From positions 1-34,190 of the forward strand of contig JAAYDS010000304.1 in assembly GCA_012729155.1 (NCBI GenBank): a DNA stretch of 34,190 nucleotides, given 5' to 3'. Each line of letters opens with the position of its first letter. Position 1 is the stretch's first letter. Source of the DNA: Chloroflexota bacterium. GTDB taxonomy: Bacteria > Chloroflexota > Anaerolineae > UBA1429. The position numbers were made by a program, and so were the translations under genes. Shown piece after piece: positions 7,127-15,835 of the stretch. Under the pieces are notes generated by a model. It saw nothing but the letters and a program-made list of their open reading frames with translations, made no database searches and was not told the origin of the DNA.

Positions 7127-8506
7127 CTAGCCGCCCAATACACCCAGGCCGCCCAGCAGCACCACCAGGATGAGCACTGGCGAGATGAGCTTTGCCACGC
7201 CGTAAAAGAACCGCACCATGCCCTGGTTATCGAGCGAGCCCTTGTTCGTGAGCCCCTCTTTGACCTGCGGCCAGCCCCAGCGCCAGCCGAGAAAGATACA
7301 CAAGAACAGGCCGCCCACCGGCAGCAGGATGTTGGACGAAGCAAAGTCAAAGGCATCGAACAGGTTAAGCCCGCCGATCTTGACACCAGACAACCAGCTC
7401 TCGGCCAGCGCCGGAAATGCTCCTGCCACGGCCAACGCCACAGCAGTGACGATGGCTGCCCTTTTGCGCGACCAGCCCGTGTGATCCTCGAGAAAGGCCA
7501 CCGGCACTTCAAAGAGCGACAGGGCCGCGCCTGTGGCGGCACATGCCGCCAACACAAAGAACAGCCCCATAAAGATCGACTGCACCACTGGCCCACCGGG
7601 CAGCGAGCTGAACACCGTCGGCATGGTGATGAACATCAGCGAGGGGCCAGCCGCCTTTTCGACGCCGAACGCAAACACCGCCGGAAAGATCGCTACGCCA
7701 GCCAGCAGAGACACGAACAGGTCGCCCAGCATAACGCGCACGGCGCTCTTGGGGATATCTTGCTCCTCGGGATAGTAGGAGCCGTAGGTGATCATGGTGC
7801 CCATGCCCACCGACAGCTTGAAGAACGCCAGGCCCATAGCGGCCAACACCACGCCAAAAGACAGCTTGGAAAGGTCCGGCTTGAAGAGAAACTCGAGGCC
7901 AGCCGAAGCACCAGGCAGCGTCAGACTGCGGATGGCGATGATCAACAGAATGACAAAGAGGATGGGTAGCAGTCGCTTGACCATCGCCTCGATGCCGCGG
8001 CTTACGCCGGCGATGATGATGGCCATCAACCCCGCCAACACCACCCATTGCAGACCAAGCGCGAGCCATGGGTTGCTGATGACAGAGCCAAAGGCCGCTC
8101 CCGTCACAGACGGGTCAGTCGTCACGATCTGCCCGCTGAAGGCCTTGACGATGTAGATCAGCACCCAGCCGATCACCTCGGTGTAGAACGCGATGATCAG
8201 AAAGGCGGCGATCACCCCTGCCGTGCCGATCAGCCACCAGGGCTCTTTGGGTGCCAGCTTACGCAGTGAGCCGATCGCGTCGGAGCGCGCTGTGCGGCCG
8301 ATGACGTGCTCAGAGATCATCACAGGCAGGCCGATGAGAAAAGTGGCGATGACATAGACGATGATAAAGGCCGCACCACCGCTCTCGCCGGTCATGTAGG
8401 GGAACTTCCAGATGTTGCCGAGGCCGACGGCCGACCCTAGAGTTGCGGCGACCGCGCCCAACGTGCCTGTGAACCGTCCACGGACTCGGGGACCTGCACT
8501 GGTCAT
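7127..8506 (-). CDS. Sodium-dependent transporter, NSS/SNF family
   Basis: A 459-residue multi-span inner-membrane protein with the NSS/SNF signature near its N-terminus: GSAVGLGNIWKFPY at about residues 24-37, the unwound first helix that binds Na+ and substrate, then GESGGAAF. The remainder is a series of hydrophobic segments matching 11-12 helices; the length fits bacterial members such as MhsT-type carriers. The start is minus ATG at 8506, with GGAGGA nine bases before it; the in-frame extension upstream has no such site. A good promoter lies at 8599-8627. Bacterial family members carry amino acids (Leu, Trp, Tyr and others). Divergence from the branched-chain operon hints at a related substrate, which is inference. 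Confidence 0.93.
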   Translation of the reverse strand: MTSAGPRVRGRFTGTLGAVAATLGSAVGLGNIWKFPYMTGESGGAAFIIVYVIATFLIGLPVMISEHVIGRTARSDAIGSLRKLAPKEPWWLIGTAGVIAAFLIIAFYTEVIGWVLIYIVKAFSGQIVTTDPSVTGAAFGSVISNPWLALGLQWVVLAGLMAIIIAGVSRGIEAMVKRLLPILFVILLIIAIRSLTLPGASAGLEFLFKPDLSKLSFGVVLAAMGLAFFKLSVGMGTMITYGSYYPEEQDIPKSAVRVMLGDLFVSLLAGVAIFPAVFAFGVEKAAGPSLMFITMPTVFSSLPGGPVVQSIFMGLFFVLAACAATGAALSLFEVPVAFLEDHTGWSRKRAAIVTAVALAVAGAFPALAESWLSGVKIGGLNLFDAFDFASSNILLPVGGLFLCIFLGWRWGWPQVKEGLTNKGSLDNQGMVRFFYGVAKLISPVLILVVLLGGLGVLGG

Positions 8507-8598
8507 GTCGACATCTCCTCCTGAAACGTGGTTAGTGTCACCGCAACGGCGCGTGAGGTGCCCCATGGAGGCCGGAGCGTCAACACCCTCAGGTCGCG

Positions 8599-8627
8599 AG
8601 CATAGGACACGCTTCAATCTGCGTCAA
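8599..8627 (-). promoter_or_regulatory. Promoter of the NSS transporter gene
   Basis: On the minus strand TTGACG (8627-8622) and TATGCT (8604-8599) are separated by exactly 17 bases. Transcription would begin near 8592, about 85 bases before the transporter start. The box lies back to back with the ilv operon promoter. Confidence 0.75.
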
Positions 8628-8691
8628 ATGAATGTAGTAACAAAAGATTCCGCTCTACATGGCGATGCACCGCACCAGGCACAGTATCTGT

Positions 8692-8720
8692 TTGACACCA
8701 CGCCCCAGGTATGCTATGCT
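8692..8720 (+). promoter_or_regulatory. Promoter of the branched-chain amino acid operon
   Basis: A consensus TTGACA (8692-8697) is followed after 17 bases by TATGCT (8715-8720). The predicted start near 8727 lies just before the ribosome site of the leader peptide, so the leader RNA up to the terminator would be about 180 bases long. It is the strongest-looking promoter in the window. Confidence 0.83.
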
Positions 8721-8746
8721 GGCTGAAATCCGTAGGGGATCACATC

Positions 8747-8848
8747 TTGAACTCCTTACCGCTCATCGGCCTTCTGCTCGTACTATTTGGGCTCCTCATT
8801 ATTGAGGGGCAAATGCCGGTTGGGAGGGGTTCGCGCCAGCGCGCTTAG
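8747..8848 (+). CDS. Putative Leu/Ile/Val-rich leader peptide of the ilv operon (33 aa)
   Basis: A short frame starting with TTG at 8747, with AGGGG at 8734-8738 eight bases before it, and ending with TAG at 8848 (a second in-phase TAG follows). Residues 4-19 read LPLIGLLLVLFGLLII: 12 of 16 are Leu, Ile or Val, including the A/T-ending codons TTA, GTA and CTA that are presumably uncommon in this high-GC genome. The tail is basic (VGRGSRQRA). It starts about 20 bases after the predicted transcription start and ends 25 bases before the terminator stem, the position expected of an attenuation leader peptide for ilvDBNC and the leu genes. The alternative is a small one-helix membrane protein with a cytosolic basic tail. 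Both readings are inference; the frame, ribosome site and codon content are seen. Confidence 0.7.
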   Translation: MNSLPLIGLLLVLFGLLIIEGQMPVGRGSRQRA

Positions 8849-8905
8849 TTAGCCAAAAGCAAGAACCAAAAAAGAGCCTCACCCAACCAGGTGAGGCTCT
8901 TTTTT
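8749..8905 (+). promoter_or_regulatory. Transcription attenuator: competing RNA pairings upstream of ilvD
   Basis: Three exclusive pairings can be drawn. Region 1, 8749-8757 (GAACUCCUU), pairs over 9 positions with 8824-8832. Region 2, 8818-8832 (GGUUGGGAGGGGUUC), pairs at 14 of 15 positions with region 3, 8874-8888 (GAGCCUCACCCAACC), with one A-A mismatch. Region 3 also forms the 5' arm of the terminator with 8890-8905. A ribosome stalled in the early Leu/Ile codons would mask region 1, free region 2 and so block the terminator; one that reaches the stop at 8848 would cover part of region 2 and let the terminator form. An 8-bp hairpin at 8791-8810 may act as pause signal. The pairings are checked by eye; the mechanism is inferred from known ilv/leu attenuators. 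Confidence 0.72.
8868..8905 (+). terminator. Intrinsic terminator (attenuator) of the ilv leader
   Basis: AAAAAAGAGCCTCACC (8868-8883) pairs perfectly with GGTGAGGCTCTTTTTT (8890-8905) around a 6-base loop, giving a 16-bp stem ending in six T. There is no gene before it on this strand except the leader frame, so it can only act on the ilv operon transcript. Confidence 0.92.
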
Positions 8906-8990
8906 GACGGCCGAGGCAATGAGCGCAGTCAGGCAGTGTCGCGCCCGCAATGATGGGGGCGAGTGCGGTCGGTTGGCCGCCTACGCAAAG

Positions 8991-9036
8991 ACGCCACACC
9001 CATGCCATAAAGGCATGTGGCCGTGGCGTTGTGTTT
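8991..9036 (+). other. Second leader hairpin just upstream of ilvD
   Basis: ACGCCAC (8991-8997) pairs with GTGGCGT (9023-9029), and an inner CATGCC (9001-9006) with GGCATG (9012-9017); the downstream bases TGTGTTTT are T-rich. It may be a weak second terminator or an mRNA-stability element. Around it, 8906-9082 shows no convincing gene: only the ilvD ribosome site GGAGAGGAG at 9067-9075. Confidence 0.5.
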
Positions 9037-9082
9037 TCAGGCCGGGATGACTTGAGCCAAGCGCATGGAGAGGAGCAGGGTT

Positions 9083-10765
9083 GTGAGAAGCGACGTCATC
9101 AAAAAGGGTCTCGAACGCGCCCCACATCGTTCGCTGCTGTGGTCGCTGGGCCGCACCAATGAAGAGATGGACCGGCCCTTTGTCGGCATCATCAGCTCGT
9201 ACAATGATATCGTCCCTGGCCACATGAACCTCAGCCAGCTCAATGCCGCTGTGCGCGAAGGTGTTTTCATGGCAGGGGGCACGCCCTTTGAGGCCAACAC
9301 CATCGCCGTATGCGACGGCATCGCGATGGGACACCAGGGCATGAAGTACTCACTTGCCTCGCGCGAGTTGATCGCCGACTCGGTTGAAACCGTGGTGCAG
9401 GCCCACGCTTTTGATGCCATCGTGCTGGTCTCGGCGTGCGACAAGATCACACCGGGCATGGTGATGGCCATGGCCAGACTGGACATCCCCGCTATCATCG
9501 TTACCGGCGGGCCTATGCTTGCGGGCCGTCGCGGTGGTGAGACGCTGGACCTCAACAGCGCCTTCATGGCGGTGGGGGCAGCGACCAAGGGGCAGATCAG
9601 CGCCCGCGAGGTCGAGATCATCGAAAAGGCCTGCTGCCCCGGCTGCGGCTCGTGCGCCGGCATGTTCACAGCCAACACCATGGCCTGCCTGTGCGAAGCG
9701 CTGGGCATTGCTCTGCCGGGCAACGGCACCACGCCGGCGGTCAGCTCGCGGCGCATCGCCCTGGCGCGCCAGACGGGCATGGCGGTGATGACGCTGCTGG
9801 AACGCAACATCCGCCCCAGCGACATTCTCACCGCCGATGCCTTTCACAACGCCTTCTCCACCGACATGGCCATGGGCGGTTCGACCAACTCGGTGCTGCA
9901 CCTGCTAGCCATCGCCCACGAGGCAGGCGTGGCCATCGACCTGCCCGACCTGAATCATTTCTCGGCCAACACGCCACACCTCTGCAAACTCTCGCCGGCG
10001 AGCGAGCAGCACATTGAAGACCTGCACTACTCGGGTGGCATCGGCGCTATTATGCACGAGCTCGACGACCTGGGCTTGCTCAAGCGCAACTGCATCACTG
10101 TGACGGGGCAGACCGTCGGTGAAAACCTCACGCCCGAGAGCCGCTGGGCGCCAGACTATGCCACCGTCAGCCGCAACGTCGTCCGCTCAGGCGACCAGCC
10201 TTACTCTGCCACTGGCGGCCTGAGCATACTTTTCGGAAATCTGGCGCCAGAGGGCGCCGTGGTCAAAAGCGCCGCTGTGGCCCCGAGCATGATGCAGCAC
10301 ACCGGGCCGGCGCGTGTGTTCGACTCGGAAGAGGCGGCCACCAGGGCGATCATCGATATGTCGTTTGACGAAGGCGATGTGATCGTCATCCGCTACGAGG
10401 GGCCCAAGGGTGGCCCTGGCATGCGCGAGATGCTAACTCCGACTTCGCTACTGTCAGGGATGGGGCTCGACGGCAAAGTGGCCCTGATTACCGATGGGCG
10501 CTTCTCGGGCGCGTCGCGCGGAGCGGCCATTGGCCACCTGTCTCCCGAGGCGGCCGCTCGCGGGCCCATCGCTGCTTTGCGAGATGGCGACCTGATCTCG
10601 ATCGATATCCCTAACCGCAGTCTGCGTGTAGCGCTCTCTGATAAAGAGATCGCCGCTCGCATCGCGACCTTACCGCCCTTTGAGCCCACGGTGGCGCGAG
10701 GCTATCTGCGGCGCTATGCCCGCCTGGTGACCTCGGCCAGCACGGGCGCTGTGTTTGAGGAATAG
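9083..10765 (+). CDS. ilvD: Dihydroxy-acid dehydratase
   Basis: A 560-residue iron-sulphur enzyme that dehydrates 2,3-dihydroxy-isovalerate and -methylvalerate, the third common step of valine and isoleucine synthesis. Family motifs are [37 protein letters not shown] and [17 protein letters not shown], with the cysteines expected for the cluster, then GRFSGASRG near the C-terminus. GTG at 9083 is chosen over the upstream ATG 9065 because AGGAG at 9071-9075 is seven bases before it and the resulting [14 protein letters not shown] is the usual N-terminus. It is the first structural gene after the attenuator. The assignment is firm; IlvD/Edd relatives acting on sugar acids are unlikely given the operon. 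Confidence 0.96.
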   Translation: MRSDVIKKGLERAPHRSLLWSLGRTNEEMDRPFVGIISSYNDIVPGHMNLSQLNAAVREGVFMAGGTPFEANTIAVCDGIAMGHQGMKYSLASRELIADSVETVVQAHAFDAIVLVSACDKITPGMVMAMARLDIPAIIVTGGPMLAGRRGGETLDLNSAFMAVGAATKGQISAREVEIIEKACCPGCGSCAGMFTANTMACLCEALGIALPGNGTTPAVSSRRIALARQTGMAVMTLLERNIRPSDILTADAFHNAFSTDMAMGGSTNSVLHLLAIAHEAGVAIDLPDLNHFSANTPHLCKLSPASEQHIEDLHYSGGIGAIMHELDDLGLLKRNCITVTGQTVGENLTPESRWAPDYATVSRNVVRSGDQPYSATGGLSILFGNLAPEGAVVKSAAVAPSMMQHTGPARVFDSEEAATRAIIDMSFDEGDVIVIRYEGPKGGPGMREMLTPTSLLSGMGLDGKVALITDGRFSGASRGAAIGHLSPEAAARGPIAALRDGDLISIDIPNRSLRVALSDKEIAARIATLPPFEPTVARGYLRRYARLVTSASTGAVFEE

Positions 10766-10802
10766 GCATGACACACCGGCATACAAGCAAGGAGTCCCTG
10801 TT

Positions 10803-12491
10803 ATGCGGCTGAACGGCGCACAGATCTTGTGGGAATGCCTCGTCCGCGAGGGCGTTGATACCGTCTTTGGCATCACCGGTGGGGCGGTATTGCCTATCTA
10901 TCACGAGCTGCCCAACTATCCCATCCGCCACATCACCATGCGCCATGAGCAGGCCTGCGCCCACGCAGCCGATGGCTATGCGCGTGCTACTGGCAAGGTG
11001 GGTGTGTGCCTGGCAACCTCGGGCCCTGGTGCCACCAACCTGGTGACGGGCATTGCCACTGCGATGATGGACTCGTCGCCCATGGTGGCCATCACCGGAC
11101 AGGTGGCCACCAACGCCCTGGGCACCGATGCCTTCCAAGAGGTGGATATCACCGGCATCACCATGCCCATCACCAAGCACAACTATCTGATCACCGACGT
11201 GGCCGATCTGGCCTTGGCCGTGCGCGAGGCGTTCCACATCGCCAGTACAGGCCATCCGGGCCCTGTGCTGATCGACATCGCCAAAGACGCGCAGACAGCC
11301 GAGATCGAGTTCGAGTATCCGGACTACGTCAGCCTGCCAGGCTACAAGCCGCATACTCGAGGCAACCCTCGGCAGATCAAGCAGGCGGCTGATATGATCA
11401 ACACCGCCCAACGCCCGCTGATCATTGCTGGGCGTGGTGTGCTGGTTGCGGGGGCTCAGCAAGAACTGTGCGAGCTGGCCACCAAGGCACACATCCCCGT
11501 ATCGACGACCCTGCTGGGGAAGAGCGCCATCCCCGAGACCCATCCGCTCTGCCTGGGCATGGGTGGCATGCATGGCGAGGCATTTGCCAACTATGCGCTG
11601 CAGCAGTGTGACTTGATCTTTGCGGTGGGTATGCGCTTTGACGATCGTTACACCTCAGCAGCGGGCACATTTGCGCCCAATGCCAAGATCGTCCACGTGG
11701 ACATCGATCCCGCCGAGATCGCCAAGCGTATCCGCGTCGACCTGCCCATCGTGGGCGATGCCAAGAACGTGCTGCGGCAACTGCTGCCCCTCGTTGAGGA
11801 ACGTGACCTCGCAGACTGGCTGGGGCAAATCGATAGCTGGCGTGCCGAGACCCGTGACCGTGACGCGCTGTGGCAAGAAACAGACGAGGTACTGCCCCAA
11901 TACGTGGTGTTCAACATCTGGGAAGCCACCCGGGGCGAAGCTTTGATGGTGTCGGATGTGGGGCAGAACCAGATGTGGGAGGCACAGTACTACCGCCATG
12001 TGCGGCCCGGCGGCCTGATCTCATCAGGAGGGCTGGGCACCATGGGGTTTGCGTTGCCCGCAGCGATCGGCGCTGCCGCGGGCCGACCCGATTGCCAGGT
12101 GTGGGTGGTGGTCGGAGACGGCGGGTTCCAGATGACGCTGCAAGAGCTGGCCACCGTGATGCAGGAGAGGCTGCCCATCAAGATTGCCATCCTCAACAAC
12201 GGCTTTCTGGGGATGGTGCGGCAATGGCAAGAGATGTTCTTTCAAAAGAACTACTCTGGGTCACCTCTACTGGGGCCCGACTTTGCCAAGCTGGCCGAGG
12301 CCTATGGCATCGCTGCAGCCACCATCGAGTCCAAAGAGGGCGTGGCCGCTGCCGTCAAGGCAGCATATGACTCGGATGGCCCCATGGTGATCGACTTTCG
12401 TATCGAGCGCGAACACAATGTCTTTCCGATTGTGCCAGTGGGCCACCCCATCGATCAGATGATCCGCCGGCCCAAGCAAACCCAGCCGTAG
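10803..12491 (+). CDS. ilvB: Acetolactate synthase, large (catalytic) subunit
   Basis: A 562-residue thiamin-diphosphate enzyme joining two pyruvates, or pyruvate and 2-oxobutyrate. The N-terminal domain holds the catalytic Glu49 (RHEQACAHAADGYARATG); the middle domain is the FAD/DHS-like fold; the C-terminal domain has the TPP/Mg motif from GDG at 438-440 to LNNGFLGMVRQWQ. ATG 10803 is supported by AAGGAG at 10789-10794; the frame is open further upstream but overlaps ilvD. It lies 37 bases after ilvD and 14 bases before its regulatory subunit gene ilvN. Length and motifs are those of anabolic AHAS. Confidence 0.96.
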   Translation: MRLNGAQILWECLVREGVDTVFGITGGAVLPIYHELPNYPIRHITMRHEQACAHAADGYARATGKVGVCLATSGPGATNLVTGIATAMMDSSPMVAITGQVATNALGTDAFQEVDITGITMPITKHNYLITDVADLALAVREAFHIASTGHPGPVLIDIAKDAQTAEIEFEYPDYVSLPGYKPHTRGNPRQIKQAADMINTAQRPLIIAGRGVLVAGAQQELCELATKAHIPVSTTLLGKSAIPETHPLCLGMGGMHGEAFANYALQQCDLIFAVGMRFDDRYTSAAGTFAPNAKIVHVDIDPAEIAKRIRVDLPIVGDAKNVLRQLLPLVEERDLADWLGQIDSWRAETRDRDALWQETDEVLPQYVVFNIWEATRGEALMVSDVGQNQMWEAQYYRHVRPGGLISSGGLGTMGFALPAAIGAAAGRPDCQVWVVVGDGGFQMTLQELATVMQERLPIKIAILNNGFLGMVRQWQEMFFQKNYSGSPLLGPDFAKLAEAYGIAAATIESKEGVAAAVKAAYDSDGPMVIDFRIEREHNVFPIVPVGHPIDQMIRRPKQTQP

Positions 12492-12505
12492 AGAGGAGCA
12501 CTACC

Positions 12506-13042
12506 ATGAGCTTGCCCCCACCAGATAGTACCTTCTCACGGCGCACACTGGTTGTCTTGATGGAAGACAAACCGGGCGTGCTGAGCCATGTGTCGAACCT
12601 GTTCCGCCGCCGCAACTATAACATCGAGAGCCTGACGGTGGGGCACAGCGAGACGCAGGACATCTCTCGCATGACCGTGGTGGTGCACGCCAACGACGCC
12701 ATGCTCGAGCAGGTGGCCAAGCAGTTGTACAAGCTGATCAACGTCACCAAGGTGAGCGAGGTCAACACCGATGACGCGGTGATGCGTGAGCTGGCATTGA
12801 TCAAAGTGCACGCACCCTCGGCTCAGCGCGCTGAGATCAAGCAGGTGGTCGATATCTTTCGCGCCCAGATCATCGATGTGGCGCTCGACTCGATGGTTAT
12901 CGAGATCACTGGCGACGAGAGCAAAGTCGAGTCGCTGATCTCGATTCTCAAGCCCTTTGGCATCAAAGAGCTGACACGCACCGGCCGCGTGGCCATGATA
13001 CGAGGCTCACTGACCGCCAACGGCACACGCTTTGGGTCCTAG
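12506..13042 (+). CDS. ilvN: Acetolactate synthase, small (regulatory) subunit
   Basis: A 178-residue protein with an N-terminal ACT domain (about residues 11-85: RTLVVLMEDKPGVLSHVSNLF, then RRNYNIESLTVG) and the C-terminal domain typical of IlvH/IlvN long forms (KVHAPSAQRAEIKQVVDIFRA onward). It binds valine for feedback control and activates IlvB. ATG 12506 follows an AGAGGAG site at the end of ilvB, and the two genes are only 14 bases apart, as usual for an obligate pair. The gap to ilvC holds a small CGGCTC/GAGCCG hairpin at 13049-13063. Confidence 0.95.
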   Translation: MSLPPPDSTFSRRTLVVLMEDKPGVLSHVSNLFRRRNYNIESLTVGHSETQDISRMTVVVHANDAMLEQVAKQLYKLINVTKVSEVNTDDAVMRELALIKVHAPSAQRAEIKQVVDIFRAQIIDVALDSMVIEITGDESKVESLISILKPFGIKELTRTGRVAMIRGSLTANGTRFGS

Positions 13043-13093
13043 CCAGACCGGCTCATCGAGCCGCTGGACAAGCAGTACGAGGAGGCTCCCTTC

Positions 13094-14089
<996 letters not shown>

Positions 14090-14103
14090 ATGATCGCCGC
14101 AAC

Positions 14104-14133
14104 GCGTCGGCGGCGGTTCATCGCCGCCGACGC
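14104..14133 (+). other. Perfect intercistronic hairpin between ilvC and cimA
   Basis: GCGTCGGCGGCG (14104-14115) pairs with all 12 bases of CGCCGCCGACGC (14122-14133) around a 6-base loop. No T tract follows, so it is unlikely to end transcription; a role in mRNA processing, stability or relative dosage of upstream and downstream genes is more likely. Confidence 0.7.
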
Positions 14134-14157
14134 CTCTCAAGGAGTGAACCTGACCGT

Positions 14158-15768
14158 ATGGTAGAACGCGTCTCGGTCCTCGACACAACACTTCGAGACG
14201 GCGCACAGCGCGAGGGCATCTCGTTTTCTGTCAAAGACAAGCTGCGCATCGCCGCCAAACTCGACGAACTAGGCATCGCGTATATCGAGGGCGGCTGGCC
14301 CGGCTCGAATCCCAAGGACGCCGAGTTCTTTGCGCGAGCAGCACAGATGCACTGGCAGCATGCGCGCATCGCTGCCTTTGGGTCGACGCGCCGCGCTGAC
14401 AGCACGGTCGAGCAAGATCACAATGTTCAGGCGCTGATCGCGTGCGGCGCACCCGTTGCCGTGCTGGTGGGCAAATCTTCACCCATGCACGTGACAGAGG
14501 TGCTGCGCACAACGCTCGATGAGAACCTGGCGATGATCCACGAGACCGTCGCCCACCTCAAGTCGCGCGGCCTCGAGGTGCTCTTTGATGCTGAGCACTT
14601 TTTCGACGGCTATCGTCTCGACGCCGACTATGCCCTGGCGACGTTGCGCGCTGCGGCCGAGGCTGGCGCCGACAGGCTGGTGCTGTGCGACACGAACGGT
14701 GGCTGTCTGCCCTCTGAGGTTACGCGCATGGTCGCCGCGGTAACTGCGGCCTTCTCTAACCGCAGCATCGGCATCCATGCCCACGACGACACGGGTGTGG
14801 CCGTGGCCAACACACTGGCCGCGGTCGAGGCGGGCGCCGATCATGTCCATGGCACCATGAATGGCTACGGCGAGCGCTGCGGCAACGCCAACCTCAACAC
14901 GGTCATCCCAAACCTAGAGCTCAAAATGGGCATTAGGGCGCTGGCCAACGGCGACCTCTCGCTGCTGACACAGGCCTCGTCGTACGTTACCGAAATCGCC
15001 AACCTGTTGCCAGACCCACATGCTCCCTATGTGGGGCAGAGTGCCTTTGCCCACAAGGCTGGCCTGCACGTCAGCGCCATGCTCAAGAACGGCGAGGCGT
15101 ATCAGCATGTGCGCCCCGAGCTTGTGGGCAATGAAACGCGAGTACTGGTTTCTGAGCTGGCCGGACGCGGCAATATCGCCCACAAGCTCGCCGAGTTGGA
15201 TCTGGGGGTCGAGCTGAGCGCCGAGCGCGTGGGAGCGCTGGCCACGCAGGTCAAAGAGCGTGAGAGCAACGGCTATCAGTACGAAGGCGCCGAGGGCTCT
15301 TTTGAGCTGCTGATACGGCGCAGCCAGCCCGATTACCTGGCGCCCTTTGAGGTGCTCGACTTTTTGGTGCTGGTCGAAAAGCGTTCGGGGCGCGACATCC
15401 TCTCAGAGGCCACGGTCAAGGCCAGCGTCGATGGCATGACCATGCACACCGCCGCCGAGGGCGATGGCCCTGTAAACGCCCTCGACCGCGCCATGCGCAA
15501 GGCCTTGTTGCCCTTTTACCCTGAGCTGGGGCCAGTGCAATTGACCGACTATAAAGTACGCATCATCGACCCCAAGTCGGCCACGGCCGCCAAAACGCGA
15601 GTTCTGATCGACGCCAGCGATGGAGAACAATCTTGGACCACCATGGGGTGCTCGGTGAACATCATTGAGGCCAGCTTTGAGGCGCTGATCGACAGTCTAG
15701 AGCTACCGCTACTGCGGCGGGCCTCTGCCAGAGGGATTGCTGAGCCGGCCACGACCGCGGCCCAGTAA
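14158..15768 (+). CDS. cimA: (R)-citramalate synthase
   Basis: A 536-residue member of the LeuA/HMGL-like family that condenses pyruvate with acetyl-CoA to citramalate, opening the threonine-independent route to 2-oxobutyrate and isoleucine. The TIM-barrel motif [17 protein letters not shown] lies at residues 8-24, and [10 protein letters not shown], typical of the CimA branch, at 43-52. The metal-binding [12 protein letters not shown] and [12 protein letters not shown] follow; the C-terminal third is the LeuA-type regulatory domain. Only an AAGGAG 13 bases before ATG 14158 is seen, a long spacing. Being next to a separate, canonical leuA strengthens the CimA call. A homocitrate-type role is less likely. 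Confidence 0.9.
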   Translation: MVERVSVLDTTLRDGAQREGISFSVKDKLRIAAKLDELGIAYIEGGWPGSNPKDAEFFARAAQMHWQHARIAAFGSTRRADSTVEQDHNVQALIACGAPVAVLVGKSSPMHVTEVLRTTLDENLAMIHETVAHLKSRGLEVLFDAEHFFDGYRLDADYALATLRAAAEAGADRLVLCDTNGGCLPSEVTRMVAAVTAAFSNRSIGIHAHDDTGVAVANTLAAVEAGADHVHGTMNGYGERCGNANLNTVIPNLELKMGIRALANGDLSLLTQASSYVTEIANLLPDPHAPYVGQSAFAHKAGLHVSAMLKNGEAYQHVRPELVGNETRVLVSELAGRGNIAHKLAELDLGVELSAERVGALATQVKERESNGYQYEGAEGSFELLIRRSQPDYLAPFEVLDFLVLVEKRSGRDILSEATVKASVDGMTMHTAAEGDGPVNALDRAMRKALLPFYPELGPVQLTDYKVRIIDPKSATAAKTRVLIDASDGEQSWTTMGCSVNIIEASFEALIDSLELPLLRRASARGIAEPATTAAQ

Positions 15769-15835
15769 TCCAGAGGCTCGCCAGGTGCAGCAGGTCGTCT
15801 GCCGACAACACGATCAGATGCCAAGGAGCACGGAT

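Noticed and set aside
6998-7969. Plus-strand frame (323 codons) across the T-box promoter and transporter 3' end
   Set aside because: It crosses a T-box leader and promoter and is antisense to a clear membrane protein; its translation is His/Gln/Arg-rich and unlike any family.
8918-9051. Possible 44-codon frame between the attenuator and ilvD
   Set aside because: The ribosome site is only GAGG two bases before the ATG, the product is Cys/Arg/Trp-rich without pattern, and the stretch is better explained by RNA structure.
9065-9082. Upstream ATG of ilvD
   Set aside because: No ribosome site precedes it, while GTG 9083 has AGGAG at a good distance and gives the usual N-terminus.
8906-9082. Riboswitch for an amino acid or cofactor in the ilvD 5' region
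   Set aside because: I recognise no conserved core of a known riboswitch class, and no T-box sequence is present on the plus strand here.
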